Origin: Geobacter sp.
Lineage (GTDB): Bacteria > Desulfobacterota > Desulfuromonadia > Geobacterales > DSM-12255
Assembly: GCA_012026855.1 (NCBI GenBank)
Contig: VEOV01000376.1
Location: 1 to 11,478, forward strand
Direction: 5' to 3'
Length of the DNA: 11,478 nucleotides
This document shows positions 1 through 6,936 of the stretch, piece by piece. The notes below the pieces were generated by a model. That model saw only the letters and a list, made by a program, of their open reading frames with translations, made no database searches and was not told the DNA's origin. The number at the start of each line of letters is the position of its first letter. Within the stretch, counting starts at the first letter, position 1. The position numbers were made by a program, and so were the translations under genes.

Positions 1-662
1 GCCCTGTGTCGGCCGGACGCTACATCTGTATTGAAGTGGCGGACAACGGCTGCGGCATTTCTGAAGATGCCAAATTGAAAATTTTCGAACCATTTTACAC
101 AACCAAGTTTTTCGGACGAGGACTCGGCATGTCAGCCGCACTCGGTATCATCAAGGCTCACCGGGGCGCCATCCAGCTGACGAGTTCCCCCGGACTGGGT
201 GCCGCATTCACGATATATCTACCTCTACAGGAGAGTACCGCCGCTACCCATGCCAGCTTGACGGATACCCCCGGAATGTTGTGGCAGGGGCACGGCATGA
301 TTCTTTTGGTAGAGGATGAGCAGACCGTGCTGGAGATAGCCAGGGACATGCTTGCAATGCTGGGCTATACGGTTATTACGGCAACCAACGGGCAGGAGGC
401 ACTCACGGCATATCGAGAGAACTCAGCTGAAATATCCATAGTCGTGACAGACATCGAGATGCCTGTCATGGATGGCAGTCAACTTATTCAAGAGCTGAAA
501 AAACTGGACAGACAGCTCCCTATAATCATCTCCAGCGGCTTTGGTGATGACGATGTAAACTTGCGAACAGATTGTGCGGAGGTTGCCGGAATGCTGAGCA
601 AACCGTACAATTTTTCACAGTTGCAGGAGGTATTGAAACAGGTTGCGAGTGGCATGCAATAA
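1..662 (+). CDS. Hybrid histidine kinase, C-terminal part (HATPase + receiver), 5' truncated by window
   Basis: Only the C-terminal end of a hybrid sensor kinase is present; the frame is open to the window edge (first full codon at base 3), so the true start lies upstream. What remains begins in a HATPase_c domain: the G1 box DNGCGI, the F box FEPFYTTK and the G2 box GRGLGMS are all visible within bases 40-135. A receiver domain follows (about 295-650), with an acidic ED pair at its N-terminus, the phosphoacceptor Asp of VVTDIEMP encoded at 450-452, and the conserved Lys of SKPY at 600-602. The protein would autophosphorylate on an upstream HisKA domain and pass phosphate to its own receiver. 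There is no DNA-binding output domain at the end, so output must go through another partner. Its TAA stop overlaps the AAAGGAG ribosome-binding site of the next kinase, so the two are probably co-transcribed. The domain assignment is secure; the signal sensed is unknown. Confidence 0.9.
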   Translation, partial: PVSAGRYICIEVADNGCGISEDAKLKIFEPFYTTKFFGRGLGMSAALGIIKAHRGAIQLTSSPGLGAAFTIYLPLQESTAATHASLTDTPGMLWQGHGMILLVEDEQTVLEIARDMLAMLGYTVITATNGQEALTAYRENSAEISIVVTDIEMPVMDGSQLIQELKKLDRQLPIIISSGFGDDDVNLRTDCAEVAGMLSKPYNFSQLQEVLKQVASGMQ

Positions 663-667
663 AGGAG
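661..667 (+). promoter_or_regulatory. Ribosome binding site fixing the start of the second sensor kinase
   Basis: AAAGGAG lies 5 bases before ATG 673 and overlaps the TAA stop of the preceding kinase gene. The frame is open a little further upstream (TTG at 643), but this site and the signal peptide that begins exactly at ATG 673 decide the start. The overlap suggests translational coupling of the two kinase genes. Confidence 0.75.
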
Positions 668-672
668 AACCC

Positions 673-1611
673 ATGTTTCGTCCATTATGCCGCTTAGTGC
701 CGCGACAGTTGTTATCGGCACTGCTGTTTGTCACGGCCCTACTGACAGGGTCGACACCTGCACACGCCCTGGAGAAGGCCGTTTTACAGCTCAAGTGGCT
801 GCATCATTTCCAGTTTGCCGGCTACTACATGGCACTGGAAAAGGGTTTCTACCGCGAGGCCGGCCTTGATGTAACCATCAAGGAAGGTGGGCCGGACGCT
901 GAGGTTGAAAAAGATGTCGCTGCCGGCCGCGCCGATTTTGGCACCGGCACTTCTGCCATCCTGCTCGCCCTTGCCAAAGGGGCGGATTTCGTTGTCATCG
1001 TTCAGGTATTCCAGAACTCACCGGCCATTTTTCTTACGCCGCGCAAAACCGGCATCAGATCGGTAGCCGACATGGCCGGCAAGCGCTTCATGTACTCAAA
1101 CCAGCATGGCGACATGCTGGCCCTGCTCAAAAATAACCGTGTCAACGAAGATCAAATCATAAAAGTTCCCCACCGGGGAGATCCCAGAGACCTGATTGAA
1201 GGAAAAGCCGATGTAATGCTGGCGTACAGCTTCAATGAGCCTTACATCATGGAACTTAACGGCGAACCTTATTACTCATTCTCACCGCTCTCATTCGGCA
1301 TCAATTTTTACGGTGACAATTTTTTTACAACCGGGTCAAATGTCAGAGAGAGGCCGGATTTCGTCAGCGCCTTCCGCCAGGCCAGCCTGCGTGGCTGGCA
1401 ATACGCCTTGCAGCATAAAGATGAGACGGTTGAAGTCATCCAGGAGAAGTATTCACAGGGGATGAGCCGCGAGCACCTGCGTTTTGAACGCCGACCAGAT
1501 AGACATGGTAATCCAGCCCCTCATGGTAGAGCTGGGATACCAGAGCAAAACCCGCTGGCAGCATATCAGCGAGACCTATGCAGAACTCGGCATGTTGCCC
1601 AAGGGATTTGA
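673..1611 (+). CDS. NMT1/THI5-like periplasmic binding domain; N-terminal fragment of a frameshifted hybrid sensor kinase
   Basis: This fragment has a signal peptide (positive start, hydrophobic core about residues 12-26, probable cleavage after AHA at residue 32). The mature part is a periplasmic binding domain of the NMT1/THI5 (SsuA/ThiY-like) class, recognisable from LKWLHHFQFAGYYMALEKGF just after the cleavage site and from the ADFGTGTSAILLALAKG segment. Proteins of this class bind pyrimidine precursors or other small ligands for ABC uptake; in Geobacter-type bacteria the domain is also fused to signalling modules. About 40 residues after REHLRFE are out of frame with the family and end at the TGA at 1609-1611. 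The homologous continuation lies in the +1 frame from about 1490. I read this as the front part of one protein of about 1003 residues (673-3685) broken by one extra base. If the frameshift is real, this fragment would be a soluble periplasmic protein with a scrambled tail. Confidence 0.8.
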   Translation: MFRPLCRLVPRQLLSALLFVTALLTGSTPAHALEKAVLQLKWLHHFQFAGYYMALEKGFYREAGLDVTIKEGGPDAEVEKDVAAGRADFGTGTSAILLALAKGADFVVIVQVFQNSPAIFLTPRKTGIRSVADMAGKRFMYSNQHGDMLALLKNNRVNEDQIIKVPHRGDPRDLIEGKADVMLAYSFNEPYIMELNGEPYYSFSPLSFGINFYGDNFFTTGSNVRERPDFVSAFRQASLRGWQYALQHKDETVEVIQEKYSQGMSREHLRFERRPDRHGNPAPHGRAGIPEQNPLAAYQRDLCRTRHVAQGI

Positions 1612-3685
1612 CCCCTCTCCTATCATTTACTCACCGAAGCCCCCACACGACTATCGGCTGCTCATCTATATCAGCCTGCTTTCAACCGCAGTAATTGGCG
1701 GTCTGATCTGGCTGACACTTACCTTCCGCCGTCTCAACAGCAGGCTTGTGGCACAGATTGAGGAGAAGCAACAGATTGAAGAAGAGCTGCGCAAATCCCA
1801 GGAACTGTTCTCGCTCCTGATGAAGCATACTCCGGTTTATACCTTCATCAAGGAAATCGAAGGGGAGCAGTGCCGGGTTGTGCTTTTAAGTGACAATTTT
1901 TTCGACATGGTCGGCCGGCCTGCAGCAGAATTGCGCGGGCGAACTATGGACGAACTTTTCCCGGAAGGGATGGCACGCAAAATGACCCTGGATGATCTGG
2001 ATGTTATCCGTTCAGGCAAGGCTGTAGAGGTCGAGGAAGAGTTAGGCGGCCGCAGTTACACCACCATTAAATTCCCAATAAAGAGAGAAGGCGCCAGTCC
2101 GCTCATTGCCGGCTTTACCATTGACATCACTGCACGCAAGCAGTCTGAAGCGCTGTTACATGAAAGTAACGAACGCTTCCGGCTGGCTTTCGAAAATAGC
2201 AATGCAGGCATGTGCCTGGTGGATCTCAAGGGCAACCTGCTCAAAGTCAACCGGCAGATGAGCGAACTATTAGGCTACAGCACTGCAGAGCTTGAACAGA
2301 TGACAGTCAACGATATCACTGAGCCGAACTACCGCCAGCTCAGCACAACCACCATCAGCCAGTTCACGCATGGCAGCGGTGACCACTTCGAGTTTGAGAA
2401 AAAATACCTCCACAAGGACGGCCGGATCATCACTGGACTGGTGTCCAGCTCACTGGTCCGCGATGCTGCCGGGGAACCGTGTTACTTCATAGCCCATGTA
2501 GTCGATGTAACAAAGCAGAAGGAGGCTGAGGAAAACCGGCTGGAGCTGGAGCGCCAATTGCTCCATGCACAAAAGCTGGAAAGCCTGGGGATCCTGGCCG
2601 GAGGCATTGCCCATGACTTCAACAACCTGCTTACTGCAATAATCGGCAATGCGGAACTGGCCTTGATGAAACTCAGCCCGGATTCTCCGGTTGTCTCCAG
2701 TGTGCAGCAAATCGAAAAGGCTGCGGAACGGGCCACGGATCTGGCCAGGCAGATGCTTGCCTATTCCGGCAAAGGACGTTTCATTATCGAGAAACTGGAT
2801 CTTAATCATCTTCTGAAAGATATGCTGCACATATTGGAAGTCTCGATTTCAAAGAAAAATGAATTACATCTTGATCTGCCGCCTAATCTGCCACATGTCG
2901 AGGCCGACGCTACCCAACTGCGTCAGATCATCATGAATCTGGTAATTAATGCTTCTGAAGCAATCGGCGACAACCAGGGGATTATAACCATCTCAACCGG
3001 CTGCCAGATGTGCGACCGTGCCTATCTGGATAACTTCTGGCTACACGAGAATCTTGCCGAAGGTCCATATTTATGTATGGAAGTTACCGATACCGGCTGC
3101 GGCATGGACGGTGAAACCCTAAGCAGGATTTTCGACCCGTTCTTCACTACCAAGTTTACCGGCCGGGGGCTGGGGATGTCAGCGGTCATGGGGATTGTCC
3201 GCGGCCATAAAGGGGCGATCAAGGTTGAGAGTGAGCCTGAAAAGGGGACCATCTTCAAGGTGCTGCTGCCAGCCTGCGACAGTACAGTTGCCTTACCTGT
3301 CAGAGAAAAGCAGTATGACGACTGGTGTGGTAAAGGGACGGTGCTGCTGGTTGACGATGAAGAGCAGGTGCGGGAAATTGGCACAATTATGCTGGAACAA
3401 CTCGGCCTGAATGTCATCACCGCCGGGGACGGCCGGGAAGCACTGGAAAAGTTTACTAGCAACGACAATATTGCAGTGATAATCCTTGATCTGACCATGC
3501 CGAAAATGGATGGTGAGCAGTGTTTTCGGGAATTACGGAAGCTGGGCAGCAATGTGAAGATAATCATGTCCAGCGGCTACAGCGAACAGGAAATCATCAG
3601 CAGATTCAATGAGAGCGGGCTGGGCTTCATTCAGAAGCCATACCGGATATCGGACCTGCAGGCCGCCTTGAAGGAATTGCTCTAA
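1484..3685 (+). CDS. TM-PAS-PAS-HisKA-HATPase-receiver hybrid kinase; C-terminal fragment of the frameshifted gene
   Basis: The first 57 residues are the end of the NMT1/THI5-like periplasmic domain ([16 protein letters not shown] is typical of these fusions). They are followed by one membrane segment (about 59-81), a charged coiled linker (84-105), PAS 1 (about 106-220), PAS 2 (about 230-345), and a HisKA domain with phosphoacceptor His377 in IAHDFNN. A HATPase_c domain follows with N box [17 protein letters not shown]1 DTGCGM, F box FDPFFTTK and G2 GRGLGMS. The receiver has phosphoacceptor Asp669 in LDLTMP and Lys718 in QKPY. The architecture implies a ligand-binding receptor on the periplasmic side controlling a cytoplasmic phosphorelay with no DNA-binding output. 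The TTG at 1484 has no ribosome-binding site and probably is not a true start; the gene should begin at 673. The kinase residues all look intact, so activity depends only on whether the frameshift is real. Confidence 0.85.
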   Translation: MNADQIDMVIQPLMVELGYQSKTRWQHISETYAELGMLPKGFDPSPIIYSPKPPHDYRLLIYISLLSTAVIGGLIWLTLTFRRLNSRLVAQIEEKQQIEEELRKSQELFSLLMKHTPVYTFIKEIEGEQCRVVLLSDNFFDMVGRPAAELRGRTMDELFPEGMARKMTLDDLDVIRSGKAVEVEEELGGRSYTTIKFPIKREGASPLIAGFTIDITARKQSEALLHESNERFRLAFENSNAGMCLVDLKGNLLKVNRQMSELLGYSTAELEQMTVNDITEPNYRQLSTTTISQFTHGSGDHFEFEKKYLHKDGRIITGLVSSSLVRDAAGEPCYFIAHVVDVTKQKEAEENRLELERQLLHAQKLESLGILAGGIAHDFNNLLTAIIGNAELALMKLSPDSPVVSSVQQIEKAAERATDLARQMLAYSGKGRFIIEKLDLNHLLKDMLHILEVSISKKNELHLDLPPNLPHVEADATQLRQIIMNLVINASEAIGDNQGIITISTGCQMCDRAYLDNFWLHENLAEGPYLCMEVTDTGCGMDGETLSRIFDPFFTTKFTGRGLGMSAVMGIVRGHKGAIKVESEPEKGTIFKVLLPACDSTVALPVREKQYDDWCGKGTVLLVDDEEQVREIGTIMLEQLGLNVITAGDGREALEKFTSNDNIAVIILDLTMPKMDGEQCFRELRKLGSNVKIIMSSGYSEQEIISRFNESGLGFIQKPYRISDLQAALKELL
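1486..1492 (+). other. Frameshift site: one extra base within the sensor kinase gene
   Basis: The upstream frame reads REHLRFE and then loses family resemblance. The downstream frame picks up with [17 protein letters not shown]. Removing one base (for example the C at 1489, giving GAA GCC GAC CAG) joins them as REHLRFE-ADQIDMV without loss or repetition of residues. There is no convincing ribosome-binding site before the downstream TTG (1484) and no obvious slippery heptamer with a following hairpin. A sequencing error or a recent inactivating insertion is more likely than programmed frameshifting. Confidence 0.75.
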
Positions 3686-3718
3686 CGGTTGTTGAAAAAC
3701 AGCTCAGTCCGGACGCAA

Positions 3719-3752
3719 AAGAGGGGCAGTGCCAGACGGCAGTGCCCCTCTT
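3719..3752 (+). terminator. Intrinsic terminator-like hairpin after the sensor kinase, possibly bidirectional
   Basis: The arms at 3719-3733 and 3738-3752 form a 15-pair stem with one internal G-G mismatch and an AGAC loop. It lies 33 bases after the kinase stop. The plus strand continues with the T-rich TTATTATC, and on the minus strand the stem runs into TTTTGCG, so it could stop transcription from both converging genes. The T-tracts are short, so efficiency is uncertain. Confidence 0.7.
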
Positions 3753-3758
3753 ATTATC

Positions 3759-3884
3759 ATGCAGGTTGTTCAAAAATAGTCAGATCGTCGTACCCGCAGA
3801 AGGCCCCGCGGAGGCGTAGCAGCGCTACGCCGCACAAGGCGGCTTTCGAGGACGACGGCGAGATGGCTGTTTTTCAACAGCATG
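3759..3884. repeat. Imperfect inverted-repeat (REP/MITE-like) intergenic element
   Basis: A long imperfect palindrome fills the gap before the rubrerythrin stop codon. The left arm begins TTGTTCAAAAATAGTCAGAT (3766-3785) and the right arm ends with the near complement ATGGCTGTTTTTCAACAG (3863-3880). The centre is a perfect hairpin, GGCGTAGC-AGC-GCTACGCC (3813-3831). In addition, TGTTGAAAAACAGC at 3690-3703 is an exact 14-base inverted copy of 3866-3879, so a larger 190-base unit also encloses the terminator. No transposase or target duplication is visible. I associate this type of sequence with repeated intergenic elements in Geobacter genomes, but that is from memory and needs a genome search. 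It may also act as a terminator for the rubrerythrin operon. Confidence 0.65.
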
Positions 3885-4409
3885 CTAGATCTGCTCGAAA
3901 TATGCCTGGGGATGCTTACAAACCGGACAGAGCTTGAGCGCCTCGGTCCCTTCGTGGATATGGCCGCAGTTAATGCACTTCCATTTGACTTTATCCTCCC
4001 GGGTGAAATGGGTGCCCGACTCCAGTTCAGCCAGCAGCTGCTGGTAGCGCTCCTTGTGAGACTTCTCGATTCTGCCGATGGCTTCGAACATGAAGGCGAT
4101 ATCGGCAAAGCCCTCCTGTCTGGCCTCCTGGGCCATGCGCGGGTACATGTCGGTGAACTCCTCGGTCTCACCTGCTGCGGCAGCTTTCAGATTGTCGATG
4201 GTTGAACCGATACCGGACAGCTGTTTGAAGTGGAGTTTGGCATGCTCCTTCTCATTGTCGGCCGTCTCCAGGAAAATGGCGGCAATTTTCTCGTAACCTT
4301 CCTTTTTCGCCACCGAGGCAAAATAGGTGTACTTATTGCGAGCCTGGGATTCGCCGGCAAAGGCGTCCTTCAGGTTCTGCTCGGTTTTTGTCCCTTTCAG
4401 GTTGCTCAT
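3885..4409 (-). CDS. rbr: Rubrerythrin
   Basis: This is a 174-residue rubrerythrin, a non-haem iron peroxidase that reduces hydrogen peroxide in the cytoplasm of anaerobes using electrons passed through its rubredoxin centre. The N-terminal ferritin-like diiron domain shows candidate ligands Glu20, Glu53-x-x-His56, Glu81 and Glu84 in GETEEF, and Glu115-x-x-His118. The C-terminal rubredoxin-like domain has two Cys-x-x-Cys pairs (145/148 and 161/164) in KCINCGH and LCPVCKH. The length is close to the usual family length. The start is supported by AAGGAGAG eight bases upstream of the ATG. Only 20 bases separate it from the upstream ferritin-like gene, so both are probably read from the promoter at 4991-5018. 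The stop codon lies a few bases from the end of the inverted-repeat element. The family assignment is very secure; the physiological electron donor cannot be told from this window. Confidence 0.96.
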   Translation of the reverse strand: MSNLKGTKTEQNLKDAFAGESQARNKYTYFASVAKKEGYEKIAAIFLETADNEKEHAKLHFKQLSGIGSTIDNLKAAAAGETEEFTDMYPRMAQEARQEGFADIAFMFEAIGRIEKSHKERYQQLLAELESGTHFTREDKVKWKCINCGHIHEGTEALKLCPVCKHPQAYFEQI

Positions 4410-4429
4410 AATTCTCTCCTTAAGTTGAT

Positions 4430-4933
4430 TTAGCCCTTCATTGCCCTGACCAGCAGGTCATAATCCTCCAGCAGCGACTGCAGATCCTCCTCATGCTCCA
4501 CTTCCTGTTGCAGGATGGTCAGCACCATATTGTAGGTTACCGGGTCCTTCTCACGGGTAAGATCCATCAATTTCTTGTAAACGCTGATGGCGCACTGCTC
4601 CCCTTTGATGTTCTGCTCCAGGATGACCTTCACAAACGGGTCATCGGGGGCCTCATAGCCACAGTTAGTCAGGTTGAACCACTCTTTGGGATTGGTTACC
4701 GGTGTCCCGCCAAGCTGGATGATCCGCATGGCGACCATATCTGCGTGCAGCAGCTCCTCGCCGGCATGCACCAGCAGCTCTGCCCCCACAGCATCCTTCA
4801 TCGGCCCCTTGACCAGCTTGGCCCCCAGCCAGTACTGGTAATAAGCGAGCCATTCGTCACAGTACGCCTTACGGAGCAGACCGAGCAGTTCATCCACATC
4901 CATGCCTATGATTTCACGTCCTTTGGATCCCAT
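4430..4933 (-). CDS. Ferritin-like / Dps-like (DPSL-type) diiron protein
   Basis: This 167-residue four-helix-bundle ferritin-like protein probably stores or oxidises iron, or detoxifies peroxide, in the cytoplasm. Metal-ligand candidates follow the bacterioferritin pattern: Glu27 (CDEWLAYYQY) in helix A, Glu60-x-x-His63 in helix B, Glu112 (KGEQC) in helix C, and Glu144-x-x-His147 (EVEHEED) in helix D. Cys91 and Cys114 occur near the second half of the diiron site. Paired cysteines close to the diiron site are a feature of Dps-like (DPSL, thioferritin) proteins, so that subclass is my inference. No rubredoxin domain is present and I see no haem-binding methionine that I can place with confidence. 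The start has a strong AGGAGG just upstream. It is first in an operon with rubrerythrin, which fits an oxidative-stress role. Confidence 0.9.
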   Translation of the reverse strand: MGSKGREIIGMDVDELLGLLRKAYCDEWLAYYQYWLGAKLVKGPMKDAVGAELLVHAGEELLHADMVAMRIIQLGGTPVTNPKEWFNLTNCGYEAPDDPFVKVILEQNIKGEQCAISVYKKLMDLTREKDPVTYNMVLTILQQEVEHEEDLQSLLEDYDLLVRAMKG

Positions 4934-4980
4934 GATTTCCTCCTGTTGAAATTTGCCGGAAGCTGCTGCAGCAAAGGGTG

Positions 4981-6051
4981 ATGACGGTAAAGTATAAACA
5001 ACCCCGACCGATTTTCAATGAAAAGCAGTTAAAGTTTGAAAAATATTTTGGCCACGGGATGGCATTCAGCAACGAAGATGATTATAGTCTTGAAATGGAA
5101 GATGACCTGTCGCAGAACGAAATGGCTGCTGAACCATGGGTGAACATCGAAGCCAGACTGATTAACCCGAATCTGCCGGAAATTCTGGGCAAGGAGCAGG
5201 CAAGGCTCTGGTCACTGGTGTTGGACGCACGCGGCGTCCCCTGCTGCCTGGAGAACCGGCATCAGGGCAGATGGCAGCTGCTGGTCCCCCGTGAGGAGCT
5301 GGCACGGGCAGAGTGGGAGCTTGCTGCTTATGAAGAAAAGAACCGCAGCTGGCCCCCCTTGCAGCCGCCGCCACGCCCCATGGTGGAAAACACCCTGGCA
5401 ACCCTCTCCATCCTCATCCTGCTGGCGACCTTTCACAACCTTGTCCGTCTCGACATGGTGCTGCCGGGGGGTATCAGACCGGACTGGTTGGCAGCCGGCT
5501 CTGCCCGGGCGGAGCTGATTCTGGCCGGCGACTGGTGGCGGATCGTCACCGCCCTCACCCTGCACCGGGATGTGGCCCATCTCCTGGGGAATCTTGGCAT
5601 CGGCGGGATGTTTGTCTTTCTGCTCTGCCGCGAATTGGGTTCCGGTCTCTCCTGGAGCCTGATTCTCACTGCAGGAGCCCTTGGCAACCTGATCAATGCC
5701 CTGCTGCAGCCTGGCAGTCACGACTCTGTCGGTGCCTCCACCGCCGTCTTCGGCACGGTCGGCATCCTGGCGGCGCTCAGCTCGGTACGCTACCGCCACA
5801 CCCTGCGCAAGCGCTGGGGATTGCCGGTGGCCGCTGCATTGGCGCTGCTGGTGCTGCTCGGCACTGAGGGCAAAAACACCGATCTGGGGGCCCACTTCTT
5901 CGGCTTCATCAGCGGCTCTATAATCGGCCTGATAACCGAAATGGTCATTGCCCGGCGGGGTCATCCCTCTGCACTGCTTAATGCCCTGCTGGCCATCTGT
6001 GCCGGACTGGTGGTGGCAGTCAGCTGGCTCACCGCCCTGGCGCTTGCCTGA
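4981..6051 (+). CDS. Rhomboid family intramembrane serine protease with soluble N-terminal region
   Basis: This is a polytopic membrane protease that cleaves transmembrane substrates inside the bilayer. The C-terminal two thirds is a rhomboid domain: GDWWRIVTALTLH, the HLLGN motif of TM2 (His codon 5578), the nucleophile Ser in GASTAVFG (codon 5737) and the partner His in GAHFFGFISG (codon 5893), with about six to seven hydrophobic segments. Before the first membrane segment lies a soluble stretch of about 130 residues. Its core (LWSLVLDARGVPCCLE through WQLLVPREELARAEWEL) resembles DUF2007-like modules seen before some rhomboids; this is a tentative match. The start is unresolved. GTG 4978 or ATG 4981 gives the longest form, but neither has a properly spaced ribosome-binding site, the first 40 codons are AT-rich, and they overlap the divergent promoter. 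ATG 5059 or 5098 may be the real start. The gene converges with the TraB/GumN gene, 15 bases away. Confidence 0.88.
   Translation: MTVKYKQPRPIFNEKQLKFEKYFGHGMAFSNEDDYSLEMEDDLSQNEMAAEPWVNIEARLINPNLPEILGKEQARLWSLVLDARGVPCCLENRHQGRWQLLVPREELARAEWELAAYEEKNRSWPPLQPPPRPMVENTLATLSILILLATFHNLVRLDMVLPGGIRPDWLAAGSARAELILAGDWWRIVTALTLHRDVAHLLGNLGIGGMFVFLLCRELGSGLSWSLILTAGALGNLINALLQPGSHDSVGASTAVFGTVGILAALSSVRYRHTLRKRWGLPVAAALALLVLLGTEGKNTDLGAHFFGFISGSIIGLITEMVIARRGHPSALLNALLAICAGLVVAVSWLTALALA
4991..5018 (-). promoter_or_regulatory. Sigma70-type promoter for the ferritin-like/rubrerythrin operon
   Basis: On the minus strand, TTGAAA (5013-5018) is followed by a 16-base spacer and TATACT (4991-4996), giving five of six matches in each box. 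The predicted transcript would start near 4984, leaving a leader of about 50 bases before the ferritin-like ATG (4933). A perfect 13-base palindrome, TTTTCA-A-TGAAAA (5012-5024), overlaps the -35 box and could be an operator. The leader also holds the palindrome TGCTGCAGCA (4964-4973). The regulator is not identifiable from sequence alone. Confidence 0.6.
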
Positions 6052-6066
6052 CGACCGAAAACGCCC

Positions 6067-6936
6067 CTAAAGCTTCTCCACTTTGTAACCACTCTTTTTG
6101 AGGGACTCCACCAAGCCGTCCGGCCCGACCAGATGGGCGACGCCGACCAGGATGAACAGGGTTTTCGACGGTTTTTGCTCAGCAAGAATAATGGGGAGCC
6201 AGTTCCTGTTCCGCTCCAGCAGCAGCTTTTTGTAGATGTAAGGAGCAGCTGTCTTCATTTCGGCAACCATGGTGCCGTCAATCTTGTTGCCATCCCCTTT
6301 GAGCCAGGCAGCGGTCAGCATCTCCAGCTGCTCGCTGGTCTCCAGCAAGTCCTTGAGTGAATAGCTGACAAACTCATCTTCATGGCCATCGGCGATGGTA
6401 ACCAGGTAGCCGAGCTGCTCATCGGCTGTTTCCAGCCACTTTACTGGCTTGCGCTCCTTTTTAGCCCGGGCAAAATAGTGGGCATCCACCCCCTCCTCGC
6501 TAATCCCCAGCTTCTTCAACTCCAGCATGGTCAGAATGGTCATCAGCATGGCCGGTCTGAAGCGGCTGAACTGCTGCAGCGGGATGCCGTTGGCCTGGCA
6601 GTAACTGCTCAGCTCGGCATACACCTTGGGTGACAGATGCCTGTCCACGGTGCTGCCGTCGCCATACACACCTTGAGCCAGCAGCTTCATCTGGGTAGCG
6701 GGATCGTTGAGCAGGTCGATGTCAGTCTCGAACATCACCAGATCGGCGGCCTTGTAAGCCTTGTCGAACTCGGTTGGCAGGGGATAGTCGGACTGGCGCA
6801 GCAGGTGAATCGTCCCACCCAGGTAGATGACGGCGCCATTCTTCTCCGCCTTCCAGACCGATGATTCAGCCATAGCAGCGGAGCAGCAGAGGAGGACTGT
6901 CAGCAATGACAGGATGACTGATTTTAGATGCATCAT
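6067..6936 (-). CDS. Secreted TraB/GumN (Tiki-like) family protein
   Basis: This 289-residue protein has a signal peptide (hydrophobic core about residues 7-21, cleavage expected after AMA at 23), so it should act in the periplasm. It belongs to the TraB/GumN family: GGTIHLL at 40-46 near the mature N-terminus, Glu70 in VMFETDID, and VGVAHLVGPDGL near the end. Two G-x-x-H motifs (Gly41-His44 and Gly265-His268) plus the conserved Glu match the proposed metal site of Tiki-type proteases in this superfamily. Hydrolase activity is therefore plausible, but no substrate can be named. The ATG overlaps the TGA of the upstream topoisomerase gene by four bases (ATGA), and AAGGAG lies six bases before it, so its translation is probably coupled to that gene. 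No terminator is seen after its stop. Confidence 0.88.
   Translation of the reverse strand: MMHLKSVILSLLTVLLCCSAAMAESSVWKAEKNGAVIYLGGTIHLLRQSDYPLPTEFDKAYKAADLVMFETDIDLLNDPATQMKLLAQGVYGDGSTVDRHLSPKVYAELSSYCQANGIPLQQFSRFRPAMLMTILTMLELKKLGISEEGVDAHYFARAKKERKPVKWLETADEQLGYLVTIADGHEDEFVSYSLKDLLETSEQLEMLTAAWLKGDGNKIDGTMVAEMKTAAPYIYKKLLLERNRNWLPIILAEQKPSKTLFILVGVAHLVGPDGLVESLKKSGYKVEKL

Noticed and set aside
1484..1500. Programmed +1 frameshift in the sensor kinase
   Set aside because: No slippery sequence, rare codon or stop codon at the shift point and no downstream hairpin that I could find; a plain one-base insertion or sequencing error is simpler.
4493..4981. Plus-strand open frame of 162 codons opposite the ferritin-like gene
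   Set aside because: The minus-strand protein has a full diiron ligand set and strong initiation signals.
5212..5964. Minus-strand open frame of 250 codons opposite the rhomboid gene
   Set aside because: The translation is low-complexity (Gln/Gly/Ala/Pro-rich) and the opposite strand encodes a well-supported rhomboid protease.
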